Source: Lacinutrix sp. C3R15 (GTDB lineage: Bacteria; Bacteroidota; Bacteroidia; Flavobacteriales; Flavobacteriaceae). From it: a stretch of 64,000 nucleotides of DNA. Shown here one piece after another: positions 45,133 to 53,462 of this stretch. The stretch lies in assembly GCF_018860825.1 (NCBI RefSeq), contig NZ_JAHKPZ010000031.1, forward strand, positions 86,218 through 150,217, read 5' to 3'. A program made the position numbers and the translations under genes. The notes beneath the pieces were generated by a model. The model was not told the DNA's origin, made no database searches, and was given only the letters and a program-made list of their open reading frames with translations. The first letter of the stretch is position 1, and every line of letters begins with the position of its first letter.

Positions 45133-45705
45133 TTAAACGAATTTCAAATTATACTTTCCACAAATTGCGCTTACCTTTTCCATGTCAGGTGGTCCTGCAG
45201 GTAATTCCGCTAATTCCTTAAACATGTCTTCTAAACCAGCAGGAAAAATGCTTAACATGGCTCGGGATTTTTCTTCTCCCACAACTTTCCATGAATGTGG
45301 AACTCCTTTTGGGCAGAAAATCAAGTCACCTGCTTGTAGAATTGTGGTTTTATCCCCAACGAGCATTTCCACTTGGCCAGACAATACTTGAAAAACTTCA
45401 TCCTCATTATCATGAACATGTGGCGGAATTCCAACTCCTGGTTCATTATTCTGTTCAATTAAAGTGTACTGCCCATTGGTGTCTTTACCAGATAACTTGA
45501 TGTTTTGATTATCTCCCAAAACATTTAATTTGTTTCCCTCGTTCGCTTTAACAATTTTGGGATTTTGTAATTCTGTAACTGCTGCTTTTGAAGTTTCGTT
45601 GCTATTCTCCTTCTTTGTTTCGGATTTGCAAGCATTAATACTAGGAATAATGGATAGTGCTCCAATTCCCATTACTGACTTTTTTAAGAAATCTTTTCGT
45701 TCCAT
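45133..45705 (-). CDS. Secreted cupin-domain lipoprotein
   Basis: A 190-residue protein. The N-terminus MERKDFLKKSVMGIGALSII resembles a Tat signal (RKDFLKK, lacking the second Arg), with INACKS as a possible lipobox. The cupin core has GVGIPPHVHDNEDEVFQVLS (metal ligands His, His, Glu) and FCPKGVPHSWKVVG (final His). Such cupins bind a metal and act as enzymes or sensors; the substrate is unknown. A serine/glutamate/lysine linker follows the signal, as for a lipid-anchored protein. Confidence 0.85.
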   Translation of the reverse strand: MERKDFLKKSVMGIGALSIIPSINACKSETKKENSNETSKAAVTELQNPKIVKANEGNKLNVLGDNQNIKLSGKDTNGQYTLIEQNNEPGVGIPPHVHDNEDEVFQVLSGQVEMLVGDKTTILQAGDLIFCPKGVPHSWKVVGEEKSRAMLSIFPAGLEDMFKELAELPAGPPDMEKVSAICGKYNLKFV

Positions 45706-45785
45706 ATTATTGCGTTTTGATTGGTTTAACTATATTGTTATTAACGTATTTGTATACGATTTGGAGCGTGTTTAAGTTACTAAAA

Positions 45786-45860
45786 CCGAATAGAATATTC
45801 CTGCGGAATAATCGTAAGTAGGCTAGATCTAGCACTTAATTTATATGATGTTTTGCATAG
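45786..45860 (-). repeat. R1 repeat, copy 3 (3' end of the CocE/NonD gene)
   Basis: CCGAATAGAATATTCC, CGTAAGTAGGCTAGATCTAGC (a 12-bp palindrome GCTAGATCTAGC lies inside) and TTTATATGATGTTTTGC. It is the clearest match to copy 1. Confidence 0.75.
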
Positions 45861-45863
45861 TTT

Positions 45864-47624
45864 TTATTTTACAATTGGTAATTCTAAAAAAGATTTATTT
45901 GTTTTATTCCTATATATGTTCAAAGTTGGTATTCCTTCTTTCGGAACTTTGTCAAAGGTGTCTTTATCTGCCCCAGAAATTGCTATTCTAATAGAATGCC
46001 CTTTCTTTATGAGAATAGATGTTGGGTGTAACTTAAAGCTGATTTCTTCTATTGTATCCGTTGGCATAGGGGATGCATCTAATTTTTTAAAGGAATGATA
46101 CGGTATCGTATTAAACATAACATTCTTAGATAATTTTCGGTGTTGAAGCAAAAGGCCTCCTTCTGTAATATACCTGCTTTTTCCACTTGGATCTACATCT
46201 TCTAAGTAGACAAAAATGGCACCTTCTTTGTGTGTAGACGACAGGCTGAGAGAAATTACGGGAACTCCTGTAATTTGAAGCGGCTCTTCAAGTGGTGCGG
46301 TGGTATACGTTAGCATTAAGGAATCGGCAGCATTGCGATTATTAAGGTTAAGAATGTGTTTTCCCATTTGGGTTGTCCATCGATTGTTTGTACCAGTACT
46401 TACAGAAAAGTCCACTAGATATGCATCCATACCTTGTGGTGCTTCTGATGCTGAAGCATTTAATTTTCCGTTGGCATCTAAATAATAGGTAATTCTTTCT
46501 TGCCCTTTGGGTGGCCAAACATCAGATTGTTTAAATGATTCTTCTCCAAAATTATAGTACTTAATTGTTGGCCAATCTTCAACGTTTTTATTTTCCCCTT
46601 TTATATAATGGTCAAAGAAGTTACGTTGCAGTATAAGCTGTTCCGCTACCGATGGAACAGGTGCAACAATACTATCAGAAACAACAAATGGGCTGGCATG
46701 AGAACGTCCGCCATGTGAAGTTGGCATCATGACAACCTTCTGCGGATTGGTAAAATGCTGTAACCTTAATAAAGTACCTTCTGCTGTTCCAGCATCAAGC
46801 CAACTTGTAAGAACTAGCATGGGTATATTGGATTCCGAAATTTCCTTTTTCCAATGCAAGGGGTCAAGTTCTTCGAATTTGAAATCCCCAAATTTGGAAT
46901 CTTTGAATGGTGATGCAGTTAGGGCTTCCAATACGTTTGGATTGTTTTTGTGTGCTTTGATTGCTTCTGTTGGAATAGCTTCCTCCACACGCCTCACACT
47001 TACGCCCAGATGCTCCACTGAATTTTGGTCTAACCAATCAACATATTGACTCCATGGCGCTATAAAACTAGTTGCAAGCATTCCATAAGGACGACTAGGA
47101 CTCTCATATACATCAAAATCGGACCAACCAGGAATAACCGCTTTAATGGCTGGATGTTGCGTTGCACATAAAAGCTCTGCTGTTGTTCCAGAGTAAGAGG
47201 TACCATAGGCTCCCACCTTACCATCAGACCAGGGTTGGTTTACCATCCAATCCACAAGATACCAAGCATCTTTTACTTCCGTAGGCGTGTATTCTCCTAA
47301 ACGTACTCCATAAGAAGCACCAGTTCCCCTGACATCCACTTTTGCAAGGATATAATCATGGTCAAGAAAATACTTATCGCGTTTACTGAGTGCGGCAATT
47401 CGCTTTCCTGTTTTCGCGTCTTCTTTGCCTCTCCAGTATCGGGTAAATTCAAAGAGCACAGGAAGTTTTTGATTTTTGTATTTTTCTGGAAAGTAAACAT
47501 CCACAGCTAACTTTGTTCCATTTACAGCAGGGACATAATAAGACGCAACGTTGTTTTCTTGCGAAAAGCTGAATGGATAAATGGAAACAAAAAGGAGTAT
47601 AAATAATAATCTTTTAGCAGTCAT
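45864..47624 (-). CDS. CocE/NonD family hydrolase (S15-like)
   Basis: A 586-residue secreted enzyme with a signal peptide ending PFSFSQ. Residues 25-300 are an alpha/beta-hydrolase with the nucleophile in YGTSYSGTTAELL and VRGTGASYG, and a later segment MLVLTSWLDAGTAEGTLLRL. The C-terminal jelly-roll of X-Pro dipeptidyl peptidase type follows (EPLQITGVPVISLSLS, YSGKSRYITEG-like region DPSGKSRYITEGGLLLQHR). Members cleave proline peptides, cocaine esters or glutaryl amides; specificity here is open. Accessory gene bounded by R1 copies. Confidence 0.88.
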   Translation of the reverse strand: MTAKRLLFILLFVSIYPFSFSQENNVASYYVPAVNGTKLAVDVYFPEKYKNQKLPVLFEFTRYWRGKEDAKTGKRIAALSKRDKYFLDHDYILAKVDVRGTGASYGVRLGEYTPTEVKDAWYLVDWMVNQPWSDGKVGAYGTSYSGTTAELLCATQHPAIKAVIPGWSDFDVYESPSRPYGMLATSFIAPWSQYVDWLDQNSVEHLGVSVRRVEEAIPTEAIKAHKNNPNVLEALTASPFKDSKFGDFKFEELDPLHWKKEISESNIPMLVLTSWLDAGTAEGTLLRLQHFTNPQKVVMMPTSHGGRSHASPFVVSDSIVAPVPSVAEQLILQRNFFDHYIKGENKNVEDWPTIKYYNFGEESFKQSDVWPPKGQERITYYLDANGKLNASASEAPQGMDAYLVDFSVSTGTNNRWTTQMGKHILNLNNRNAADSLMLTYTTAPLEEPLQITGVPVISLSLSSTHKEGAIFVYLEDVDPSGKSRYITEGGLLLQHRKLSKNVMFNTIPYHSFKKLDASPMPTDTIEEISFKLHPTSILIKKGHSIRIAISGADKDTFDKVPKEGIPTLNIYRNKTNKSFLELPIVK

Positions 47625-47702
47625 TTTCTGGTATGTTAAATTATACGTAACGTACTTGTATGTTACTAGTTACGAGTTTAAATAACTAATTTAATAAATA
47701 AA

Positions 47703-47778
47703 AACGAAATAGAATATTCCGTAAGAATATTCGTAATTAGGTTAGGGTTAGGAATAAATTGTATACGTTGTTGTGCCT
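47703..47778 (-). repeat. R1 repeat, copy 4 (3' end of the amidohydrolase gene)
   Basis: ACGAAATAGAATATTCC, TTCGTAATTAGGTTAGGG, then AATAAATTGTATACGTTGTTG and TGCC. Same element order as copies 1 and 3. Confidence 0.7.
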
Positions 47779-47780
47779 CG

Positions 47781-49505
47781 TTATTTTGTTTCTTTCCTAT
47801 AAACCACTTCACCATTAAAAATAGTCATGTCGATTTCTGTATTTAAAATCTGATTTTCTTCTACAGTCATTAAATCTTGATTGTAAATGGTAAAATCCGC
47901 AAGCTTACCACTGGTAATAGAACCTTTAATATCTTCTTCAAAGGCACCATAAGCAGCATCTAAGGTGTAGGATTTTAACGCTTGCATTCGTGTCATTTTT
48001 TGTTCTGGCTCATAACCACCTTCAGGAGTTCCTTTCAGGGTTTTTCGGCTTACACTCGCATAAAAACTAGCAATAGGATTAAGAGGTTCTACAGGCACAT
48101 CTGTTCCATTTACAATAGGAACACCACTCTGTAATAATGCTTGCCACATGTAAGCACCTTCTTTGATACGTTTTTCACCCAAACGGTCAATAGCCCAAGG
48201 TCTATCGGAAGACAAGTGTATGGCTTGCATTGCTGGAATTACATGCAATGCAGCAAAACGAGGAATATCATCAGGATGTAGATGTTGCGCATGTTCAATA
48301 CGGAATCGATGATCGGCATCTAACATGTTTAATTCTTTTAACGCCAATTCATATTGATTCAGAATTTCTCTATTGGCACGATCTCCAATGGCATGCGAGC
48401 AGATTTGAAAATTGTTTTGCAGTCCTTTTATTGCGACTTCTTTTACTATATCCATTGGAAGCGTTTCATGGCCATAGTGCCCTTGGCGATCTGTGTACGG
48501 TTCTAAAAGCCAAGCACCTCTAGAGCCTAAAGCACCATCACAACTTAATTTTATAGAACGTATTGTTAACCGATGGTCTGGATCTATTCTTGGACCTTTT
48601 TCAAACCATTCTTCAAGTAATTCTTCACCACCTCTTAACATGGCATACATTCTAACATTCATTTTTCCAGCAGATTTCATGTCATCAAATAGTTCTATAA
48701 TATCTTTTGAAATACCTGCGTCATGAAAACTAGTGATACCATTTTTATGGCATGCTTCCATAGCAAGATGAAACGCTTTAATGTTTGTTTCTGGCGTTTC
48801 TTCAGGGATATGCTTGTAAATCATAGATATTGCATGTTCATTGAAAATACCTGTTGGCATACCAGATGCGTCTACAATAACTTCTCCTCCTTCCACAGCA
48901 TACGACTGGATTCCTTCTTTACGTAAGCCTTTTAATCCTGCAATTTCCATAGCTTTAGCATTTGCGAATCCTGCGTGACCACTTGCATGAAATAAAAAAA
49001 CAGGATTATCTGGAGATACTTCGCTGAGTAAATGATGCGTTTGAAATCCTTTAACGGTGTTTGCAGGCATACTGTCCCATTTGCTTTGGTGCCAACCGCT
49101 ACCTATGATCCATTCGCCTGGTTTAGACGTTTTCACTTTCGTAGCAACAGCGTCAACAATATCTTGATAGCTAGTGGTATGCATAAGATCAAGCTCTAAT
49201 TCATTATAGCCTAAGCCCATAAAATGACCATGCCCTTCAATTAAGCCTGGTGTCATTGTCTTTCCTTCTAAATTTATAAGTTCCGTTTGTTCATTTTGAT
49301 AGTTTTTGGCTTCTTCAAAACTTCCAGCAAAGAGAATTTTATCCTTTTTTGTTACCACAGCCTCCACTGTTGTTTGTGTAGAGTCTACTGTATAAATAGT
49401 TCCGCCATGAATAATCATGGTGCCATATTCTTTTTTATTATTAACACAGGAACTTAAAAAAAGGCAGGCTATTATTATGTTTAATTTAAAAAATCGTAGT
49501 GTCAT
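47781..49505 (-). CDS. Amidohydrolase family lipoprotein (YtcJ-like)
   Basis: A 574-residue protein with a lipobox (FLSSCVNNK). It has the metal-dependent amidohydrolase fold of the amidohydrolase_3/YtcJ type: GLIEGHGHFMGLG (HxH motif), CKNGITSFHDAGIS, the Lys or SLC region IRSIKLSCDGALGSRGAWLL, CSHAIGDRANREIL, RIEHAQHLHPDDIPRF and NGTDVPVEPLNPIASFY. Members hydrolyse amides or cyclic amides; natural substrates are mostly unknown. It ends the run of repeat-bounded minus-strand genes. Confidence 0.92.
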   Translation of the reverse strand: MTLRFFKLNIIIACLFLSSCVNNKKEYGTMIIHGGTIYTVDSTQTTVEAVVTKKDKILFAGSFEEAKNYQNEQTELINLEGKTMTPGLIEGHGHFMGLGYNELELDLMHTTSYQDIVDAVATKVKTSKPGEWIIGSGWHQSKWDSMPANTVKGFQTHHLLSEVSPDNPVFLFHASGHAGFANAKAMEIAGLKGLRKEGIQSYAVEGGEVIVDASGMPTGIFNEHAISMIYKHIPEETPETNIKAFHLAMEACHKNGITSFHDAGISKDIIELFDDMKSAGKMNVRMYAMLRGGEELLEEWFEKGPRIDPDHRLTIRSIKLSCDGALGSRGAWLLEPYTDRQGHYGHETLPMDIVKEVAIKGLQNNFQICSHAIGDRANREILNQYELALKELNMLDADHRFRIEHAQHLHPDDIPRFAALHVIPAMQAIHLSSDRPWAIDRLGEKRIKEGAYMWQALLQSGVPIVNGTDVPVEPLNPIASFYASVSRKTLKGTPEGGYEPEQKMTRMQALKSYTLDAAYGAFEEDIKGSITSGKLADFTIYNQDLMTVEENQILNTEIDMTIFNGEVVYRKETK

Positions 49506-49946
49506 AATAGTTGTAATTTGTTTTAGTTGATTAATTAATAATTTGCTAGTTTAATATAGAATCTGTTGTTTATTCATTTTAGCATTGGTTAGTGGTTATG
49601 TAACAAAATATATTACATAATAACTAAAGGTATTATTTTTTTTATGAATAAAACGCTTATAATCATGTAATTAAAGGGGGTAAATTACCATTTAAAATCC
49701 CTTTTTGCAATACGTATTTCTACGTGTATTTAATAATGTGAACGACAGTATTTTTTCAATGAAAAGTATAGCTATTTTTCTAACACAATTTTGGATTGTA
49801 TTGCATATAAAGTACAGCGATATTATTTGCTTTCACAAGATGGAGCGCATTAAAAGTATTTACAAAGTTATTCCTTTTAGTGTACAAATTAGTCGTGAAA
49901 GCCATTTCATCCTATGAAACTGCAGTATAAAAACCAGGGTAGCAAC

Positions 49947-49967
49947 TAGGAAATAGGAAATAGGAAA
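49947..49967. repeat. Heptanucleotide microsatellite (TAGGAAA)x3
   Basis: Three perfect tandem copies of TAGGAAA, not in a gene. A possible slippage site with no evident consequence. Confidence 0.85.
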
Positions 49968-49991
49968 ATATTAAACTCGTTTTATGCTAAC

Positions 49992-50012
49992 GGAATCTAT
50001 TCCGCGAAAGCG
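49992..50012. repeat. Hairpin at the 3' end of the YfcC-family gene
   Basis: GGAATCTATTCC is an inverted repeat, directly followed by CGC-GAAA-GCG, a stem with a GNRA loop. It lies just after the stop of the minus-strand transporter gene. The CGCTTTCGCGGAAT string is a common flavobacterial intergenic motif in my experience. Confidence 0.55.
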
Positions 50013-50016
50013 TAAA

Positions 50017-51510
50017 TTATATATAACTAGAAACAGTCATTACAATTAAAGTAAAGATTATGAGTATAATAAATAGTGGCATTACAAATTTTAGCCATTT
50101 ATTAAAACCTACTTTTACTACTGCTAAAGAAGCAAGTATGAGTCCTGTAGGATTAATAAAATAGAAAAGTCCCATACCATATTGATAAGCATTGACTACA
50201 ATTTCTCTACCAATACCAACGCTATCTGCTAGAGGAGACATGATAGGCATGGTAAGTACTGCCATACCAGAACTACTAGGTATAAAAAAGGAAAGTCCTG
50301 CGTAAACAGCTGTCATTGTGCTTGCAAACACCCCTTTATTCATGTCTTGGGTTATAGAACTTGCATAATATAAAAGGGTATCGCTAATTAAACCATCTGC
50401 CATGATAACGGTTACACCACGAGCAATACCAATAATTAATGCAACACCAAGTAAATCTCCTGCACCTTTTACAAAAGTATCTATAAAGTCGGTTTCTTTA
50501 ATTTTGGCTATAAAACCAATAAGTATAGCGCCTACTAAAAAGGTAGCTGTCATTTCTACAAACCACCATTCTAGTGCAACTACACCATAAATCATGACAA
50601 TAAAACTTAAAGCAAATACCATTAAAGATAAGCGTAAACGGGTTGTAAAAGTTACTGTTTTTGTGTTTGTATTTGTAAATAAAGCTGCTATTTGTTTTTG
50701 TTGGTCATACACAATAGATTTTGTAGGATCTTTTTGTACGCGTTTACCATAACGTATAATGTAAACTAAGGCAATAGTTAAACAGGAAAAAAGCATAAAA
50801 AGTCTTCCTGCAAGACCAGTGGTCCAGCTTATTCCTGCAGAATCACTTGCAATAATTGTACTAAAAGGGTTTATGGTAGAACACATGGTACCAATAGAGC
50901 TACCTAAAAAAATACAGGCAATACCAACCATAGCATCATATTTTGCAGCTAAAAAAACAGGAATTAAAATAGGGAAGAAGGCAATGGTTTCTTCTGCAAA
51001 ACCAAAGGTGGTTCCTCCTGCAGCTACTAAAGTAGTTACTAAAATAATAAGTATAAACTCACGGCCTTTTAGTGCATTTGCAAGCCAACTTATACCAGCA
51101 TCAAAAGCTCCTGTACTATTAATAATACCTATTAATCCGCCAATTATTAGGACTAGAAAAATAATATCTGCTGCTTCAATAATACCTTTAACAGGAGATT
51201 TTATAAATTCTAAAACACCTTGTGGTTGTGCTTCTAATTTTTGGTAGGTGTTTGGTATATTTATGGGTTTATAAATATCGCCATTTGTAAATTTTTCTAG
51301 GGGAATCTTTATGTTTAGTGTTTCTAAATTTTCTTGTGTTGCAGCTATTGTTTCGGTTTTTTCTAAGCCAATTCTAGAAAAGGTATTGTCTGCATTATTG
51401 TATGCTAGTGTTTCATATTTACCAGCAGGAACAATCCATGTTAATAAAGTAACCAATCCTGCTATGATAAGTAAAATGGTTTGTGCAGAAGGAAATTTAA
51501 TTTTTTTCAT
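50017..51510 (-). CDS. YfcC family (DcuC superfamily) transporter
   Basis: A 497-residue membrane protein starting at the ATG at 51510 (MKKIKFPSAQTILLIIAGLV); the 29-residue upstream extension is unlikely. It has 12 or more helices. Family hallmarks are TWIVPAGKYE near the start, TTFGFAEETIAFFPILIPVFL, ACIFLGSSIGTMCSTINPFSTIIASDSAGI and FFIPSSSGMAVLTMPIMSPLAD. YfcC-type transporters are thought to move basic amino acids or peptides; the substrate is not deducible. Divergent from ung with an 80-bp gap. Confidence 0.9.
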   Translation of the reverse strand: MKKIKFPSAQTILLIIAGLVTLLTWIVPAGKYETLAYNNADNTFSRIGLEKTETIAATQENLETLNIKIPLEKFTNGDIYKPINIPNTYQKLEAQPQGVLEFIKSPVKGIIEAADIIFLVLIIGGLIGIINSTGAFDAGISWLANALKGREFILIILVTTLVAAGGTTFGFAEETIAFFPILIPVFLAAKYDAMVGIACIFLGSSIGTMCSTINPFSTIIASDSAGISWTTGLAGRLFMLFSCLTIALVYIIRYGKRVQKDPTKSIVYDQQKQIAALFTNTNTKTVTFTTRLRLSLMVFALSFIVMIYGVVALEWWFVEMTATFLVGAILIGFIAKIKETDFIDTFVKGAGDLLGVALIIGIARGVTVIMADGLISDTLLYYASSITQDMNKGVFASTMTAVYAGLSFFIPSSSGMAVLTMPIMSPLADSVGIGREIVVNAYQYGMGLFYFINPTGLILASLAVVKVGFNKWLKFVMPLFIILIIFTLIVMTVSSYI

Positions 51511-51589
51511 ATTATAATTAAGTACTGAAAATTTTATCAAGTTTAAAGATAGTATTATTTTAGACTTCCATAAATAAGTAACAAAAGAA

Positions 51590-52255
51590 ATGCACATTAA
51601 TATTGATAGTAGTTGGCAAAAATATTTAAAGGAAGAGTTTGATAAACCTTATTTTGCTTCGTTGTTAAAATTTGTAGAAGAGGAGTATGCAAGCAATACT
51701 TGTTTTCCTGAAAAAGAACTTATTTTTAATGCTTTTAATTTATGTGCTTTTGAAGATGTAAAGGTTGTAATTATAGGGCAAGATCCTTATCATGATTACG
51801 GACAAGCTAACGGATTATGTTTTAGTGTAAATGACGGCATTGCATTTCCGCCATCATTAAAAAATATTTTTAAAGAATTAAATAACGATATAAACAAAAC
51901 CATTCCTGAAAGTGGCAATTTAGAATCTTGGGCTAAGCAAGGGGTTTTATTGTTAAATGCAACTTTAACAGTACGTGCGCATCAAGCAGGAAGTCATCAA
52001 AAAAAAGGTTGGGAAACTTTTACAGATGCTGTTATTAAATTGATAAGTGATAAAAAAGAGAATGTGATTTTTTTACTTTGGGGAGGATATGCTAAAAAGA
52101 AAGCCAAATTAATTAACACTAATAAACATCAAATTTTAAGCGCAGGTCATCCATCTCCATTAAGTGCTAATAGAGGGTATTGGTTTGGAAATAAACACTT
52201 TAGTAAAGTTAACTTCCTGTTGGAGCAAGATGGGTTTCGGCCTCTGGTTTGGTAG
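51590..52255 (+). CDS. ung: Uracil-DNA glycosylase
   Basis: A 221-residue family 1 uracil-DNA glycosylase. It carries the catalytic motif GQDPYHDYGQANGLCFSV near residue 63 (the water-activating Asp in DPYH) and the C-terminal HPSPLSANRGYWFGNKHF minor-groove motif with the catalytic His. Cytoplasmic; removes uracil from DNA as the first step of base excision repair. Its last 47 bases overlap the small membrane protein gene on the opposite strand. Confidence 0.97.
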   Translation: MHINIDSSWQKYLKEEFDKPYFASLLKFVEEEYASNTCFPEKELIFNAFNLCAFEDVKVVIIGQDPYHDYGQANGLCFSVNDGIAFPPSLKNIFKELNNDINKTIPESGNLESWAKQGVLLLNATLTVRAHQAGSHQKKGWETFTDAVIKLISDKKENVIFLLWGGYAKKKAKLINTNKHQILSAGHPSPLSANRGYWFGNKHFSKVNFLLEQDGFRPLVW

Positions 52256-52379
52256 ACCTAACGCTAACTACTCCTTTGTTTTTATTTAATTTTTTTCTTG
52301 TTTTGTTACAACTAAACGCTAGTAATATAAAGTTGATTGCAACTAAAGAAACGATGGTAAAAGTAATGATTAATAGCAT
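52209..52379 (-). CDS. Small single-pass membrane protein
   Basis: A 56-residue frame from the ATG at 52379. A single helix (MLLIITFTIVSLVAINFILL) is followed by a positively charged cytoplasmic tail and a C-terminus ending LAPTGS. A TAnnTTTG box lies 34 bases upstream, which supports it. Its end overlaps the 3' end of ung. No function is known. Confidence 0.5.
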   Translation of the reverse strand: MLLIITFTIVSLVAINFILLAFSCNKTRKKLNKNKGVVSVRSTKPEAETHLAPTGS

Positions 52380-52412
52380 AAGCACTAATTTAGTATTTGT
52401 AGTTTTGGTATA

Positions 52413-52420
52413 CAAATATA
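52413..52420 (-). promoter_or_regulatory. -7 box TATATTTG for the small membrane protein gene
   Basis: Minus-strand TATATTTG matches TAnnTTTG exactly and lies about 34 bases before the ATG at 52379. Confidence 0.5.
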
Positions 52421-52529
52421 TGTTTTTAGTTTACTAAATTTAAATAAAAATTAACAAAATTTAATAATTAAGTAGTTAAAATGCAATTAATTACGGTTGA
52501 AACGCAGTTGTTATCTAGGTTTTGAAGGG

Positions 52530-53384
52530 TTATAGTTTTGTTACTAACTTATTATAATCCCATTTTTCAGGAATTATGTCTAAATCAAATAATGTTTCTT
52601 GCACATTAGCAATAGTTTTTTCACTTATTACTTCTTGTGACCATTCTGTTAAGCTTAACCATTCTTCTACATCTTCTAATTTTTGATCATATCTATTAGC
52701 AATGGTAGTATCAATGCATGGTATGTCTTTAAAATCTTTTGTGGTACCGTTTATAATGTTTAAAATAGTTTTAATATCTTCTTTATTATTTTCTAAAAAC
52801 TCTGTTCTTACTGCAATAACAAAACATGGCCAAGGAGAAGGGCAGTTGTCTATACGTCTAAAAGTACCATTATCTACTAAAGGTTTAGTTGTGAATTTTT
52901 CCCACATAAAATAGTCTGCATCACCATTGGTTAAACCTTCAACAGCACCATCTAGGTTTTTAATGACTTCAAAGTTTAGGTCTTTACCTAAATTCCAATG
53001 ATTGTTTTGTGCATTAACATATGCCATTAAATGCGAACCAGAACCATATCTGCTAATGGCAGCTTTTGTTCCTTTTAGGTCTTCAATTTTATTATAACTA
53101 GCGTTATTGGCAACATGAATTCCCCAAATTAAAGGAGATGCAACAAAGGTTTGCACAATAGTACTTGGGTTACCATCTATAATGTCTTTAACAATGCCTT
53201 CGGTAAGTATAACTGCTAAATCTATTTCGCCTTCTCTTAGTGCTGTACACATTTCTCCTGTACCACCAAAATAATCTTTCCAACGTAGGTTTATTCCTTC
53301 GTCTTTGTATTCGCCATTTTTAAGGGTTAAATACCAAGCTAGATTAAAATGCTCTGGTACACCACCAATATTTACTTTTTTCAT
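52530..53384 (-). CDS. Cytoplasmic solute-binding-fold protein (SsuA/THI5/Ca3427-like)
   Basis: About 284 residues, starting at the ATG at 53384 (MKKVNIGGVPEHFNLAWYLT). It has the two-domain periplasmic-binding fold: FNLAWYLTLKNGEYKDEGIN, GTGEMCTALREGEIDLAVIL, LKGTKAAISRYGSGSHLMAY and GDADYFMWEKF. Notably there is no signal peptide or lipobox, unlike transporter binding proteins, and no ABC permease nearby. It resembles the Candida Ca3427 family and bacterial relatives that also lack export signals. A metabolic sensor or thiamine-precursor role is possible. It lies downstream of the nucleoside phosphorylase gene with a 78-bp gap. Confidence 0.75.
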   Translation of the reverse strand: MKKVNIGGVPEHFNLAWYLTLKNGEYKDEGINLRWKDYFGGTGEMCTALREGEIDLAVILTEGIVKDIIDGNPSTIVQTFVASPLIWGIHVANNASYNKIEDLKGTKAAISRYGSGSHLMAYVNAQNNHWNLGKDLNFEVIKNLDGAVEGLTNGDADYFMWEKFTTKPLVDNGTFRRIDNCPSPWPCFVIAVRTEFLENNKEDIKTILNIINGTTKDFKDIPCIDTTIANRYDQKLEDVEEWLSLTEWSQEVISEKTIANVQETLFDLDIIPEKWDYNKLVTKL

Positions 53385-53462
53385 ATTTATGGGCATTTCG
53401 ACTTTGTTTCAATTAAACTCCATCTGTAATGCTATGTTTTTCTTTCCACGTAAGTGAAAAAA

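Larger units (their letters stand above)
49506..50016. other. 510-bp gap with degenerate R2-like sequence
   Basis: No credible gene. At 49709-49730 AATACGTATTTCTACGTGTATT is a degenerate version of the R2 palindrome, followed at similar spacing by ACGACAGTATTTTTTCAATG, which aligns with R2's TTTACAGTACTTTGCTACTC. At 49611-49665 ACATAATAACTAAAGG...GAATAAAACGCTTATAATC resembles 43955-44005 before R2 copy 1. An AAAGGGGG...CCCTTTTT stem (about 49674-49705) precedes the palindrome. The open frame on the plus strand in this gap is not believable. Confidence 0.5.

Noticed and set aside
49705..49917. 70-residue plus-strand frame in the accessory gap
   Set aside because: It spans the degenerate R2-like repeat; composition looks non-coding.
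42340..50016. Classical integron attC sites
   Set aside because: R1 ends GTTGTGC, GTTGTAT and GTTTTGC do not fit GTTRRRY and no IntI gene is in the window, so I report only a cassette-like array.
52249..52437. 62-residue plus-strand frame after ung
   Set aside because: It lies opposite the small membrane protein, which has a better promoter box and a proper helix-plus-tail layout.
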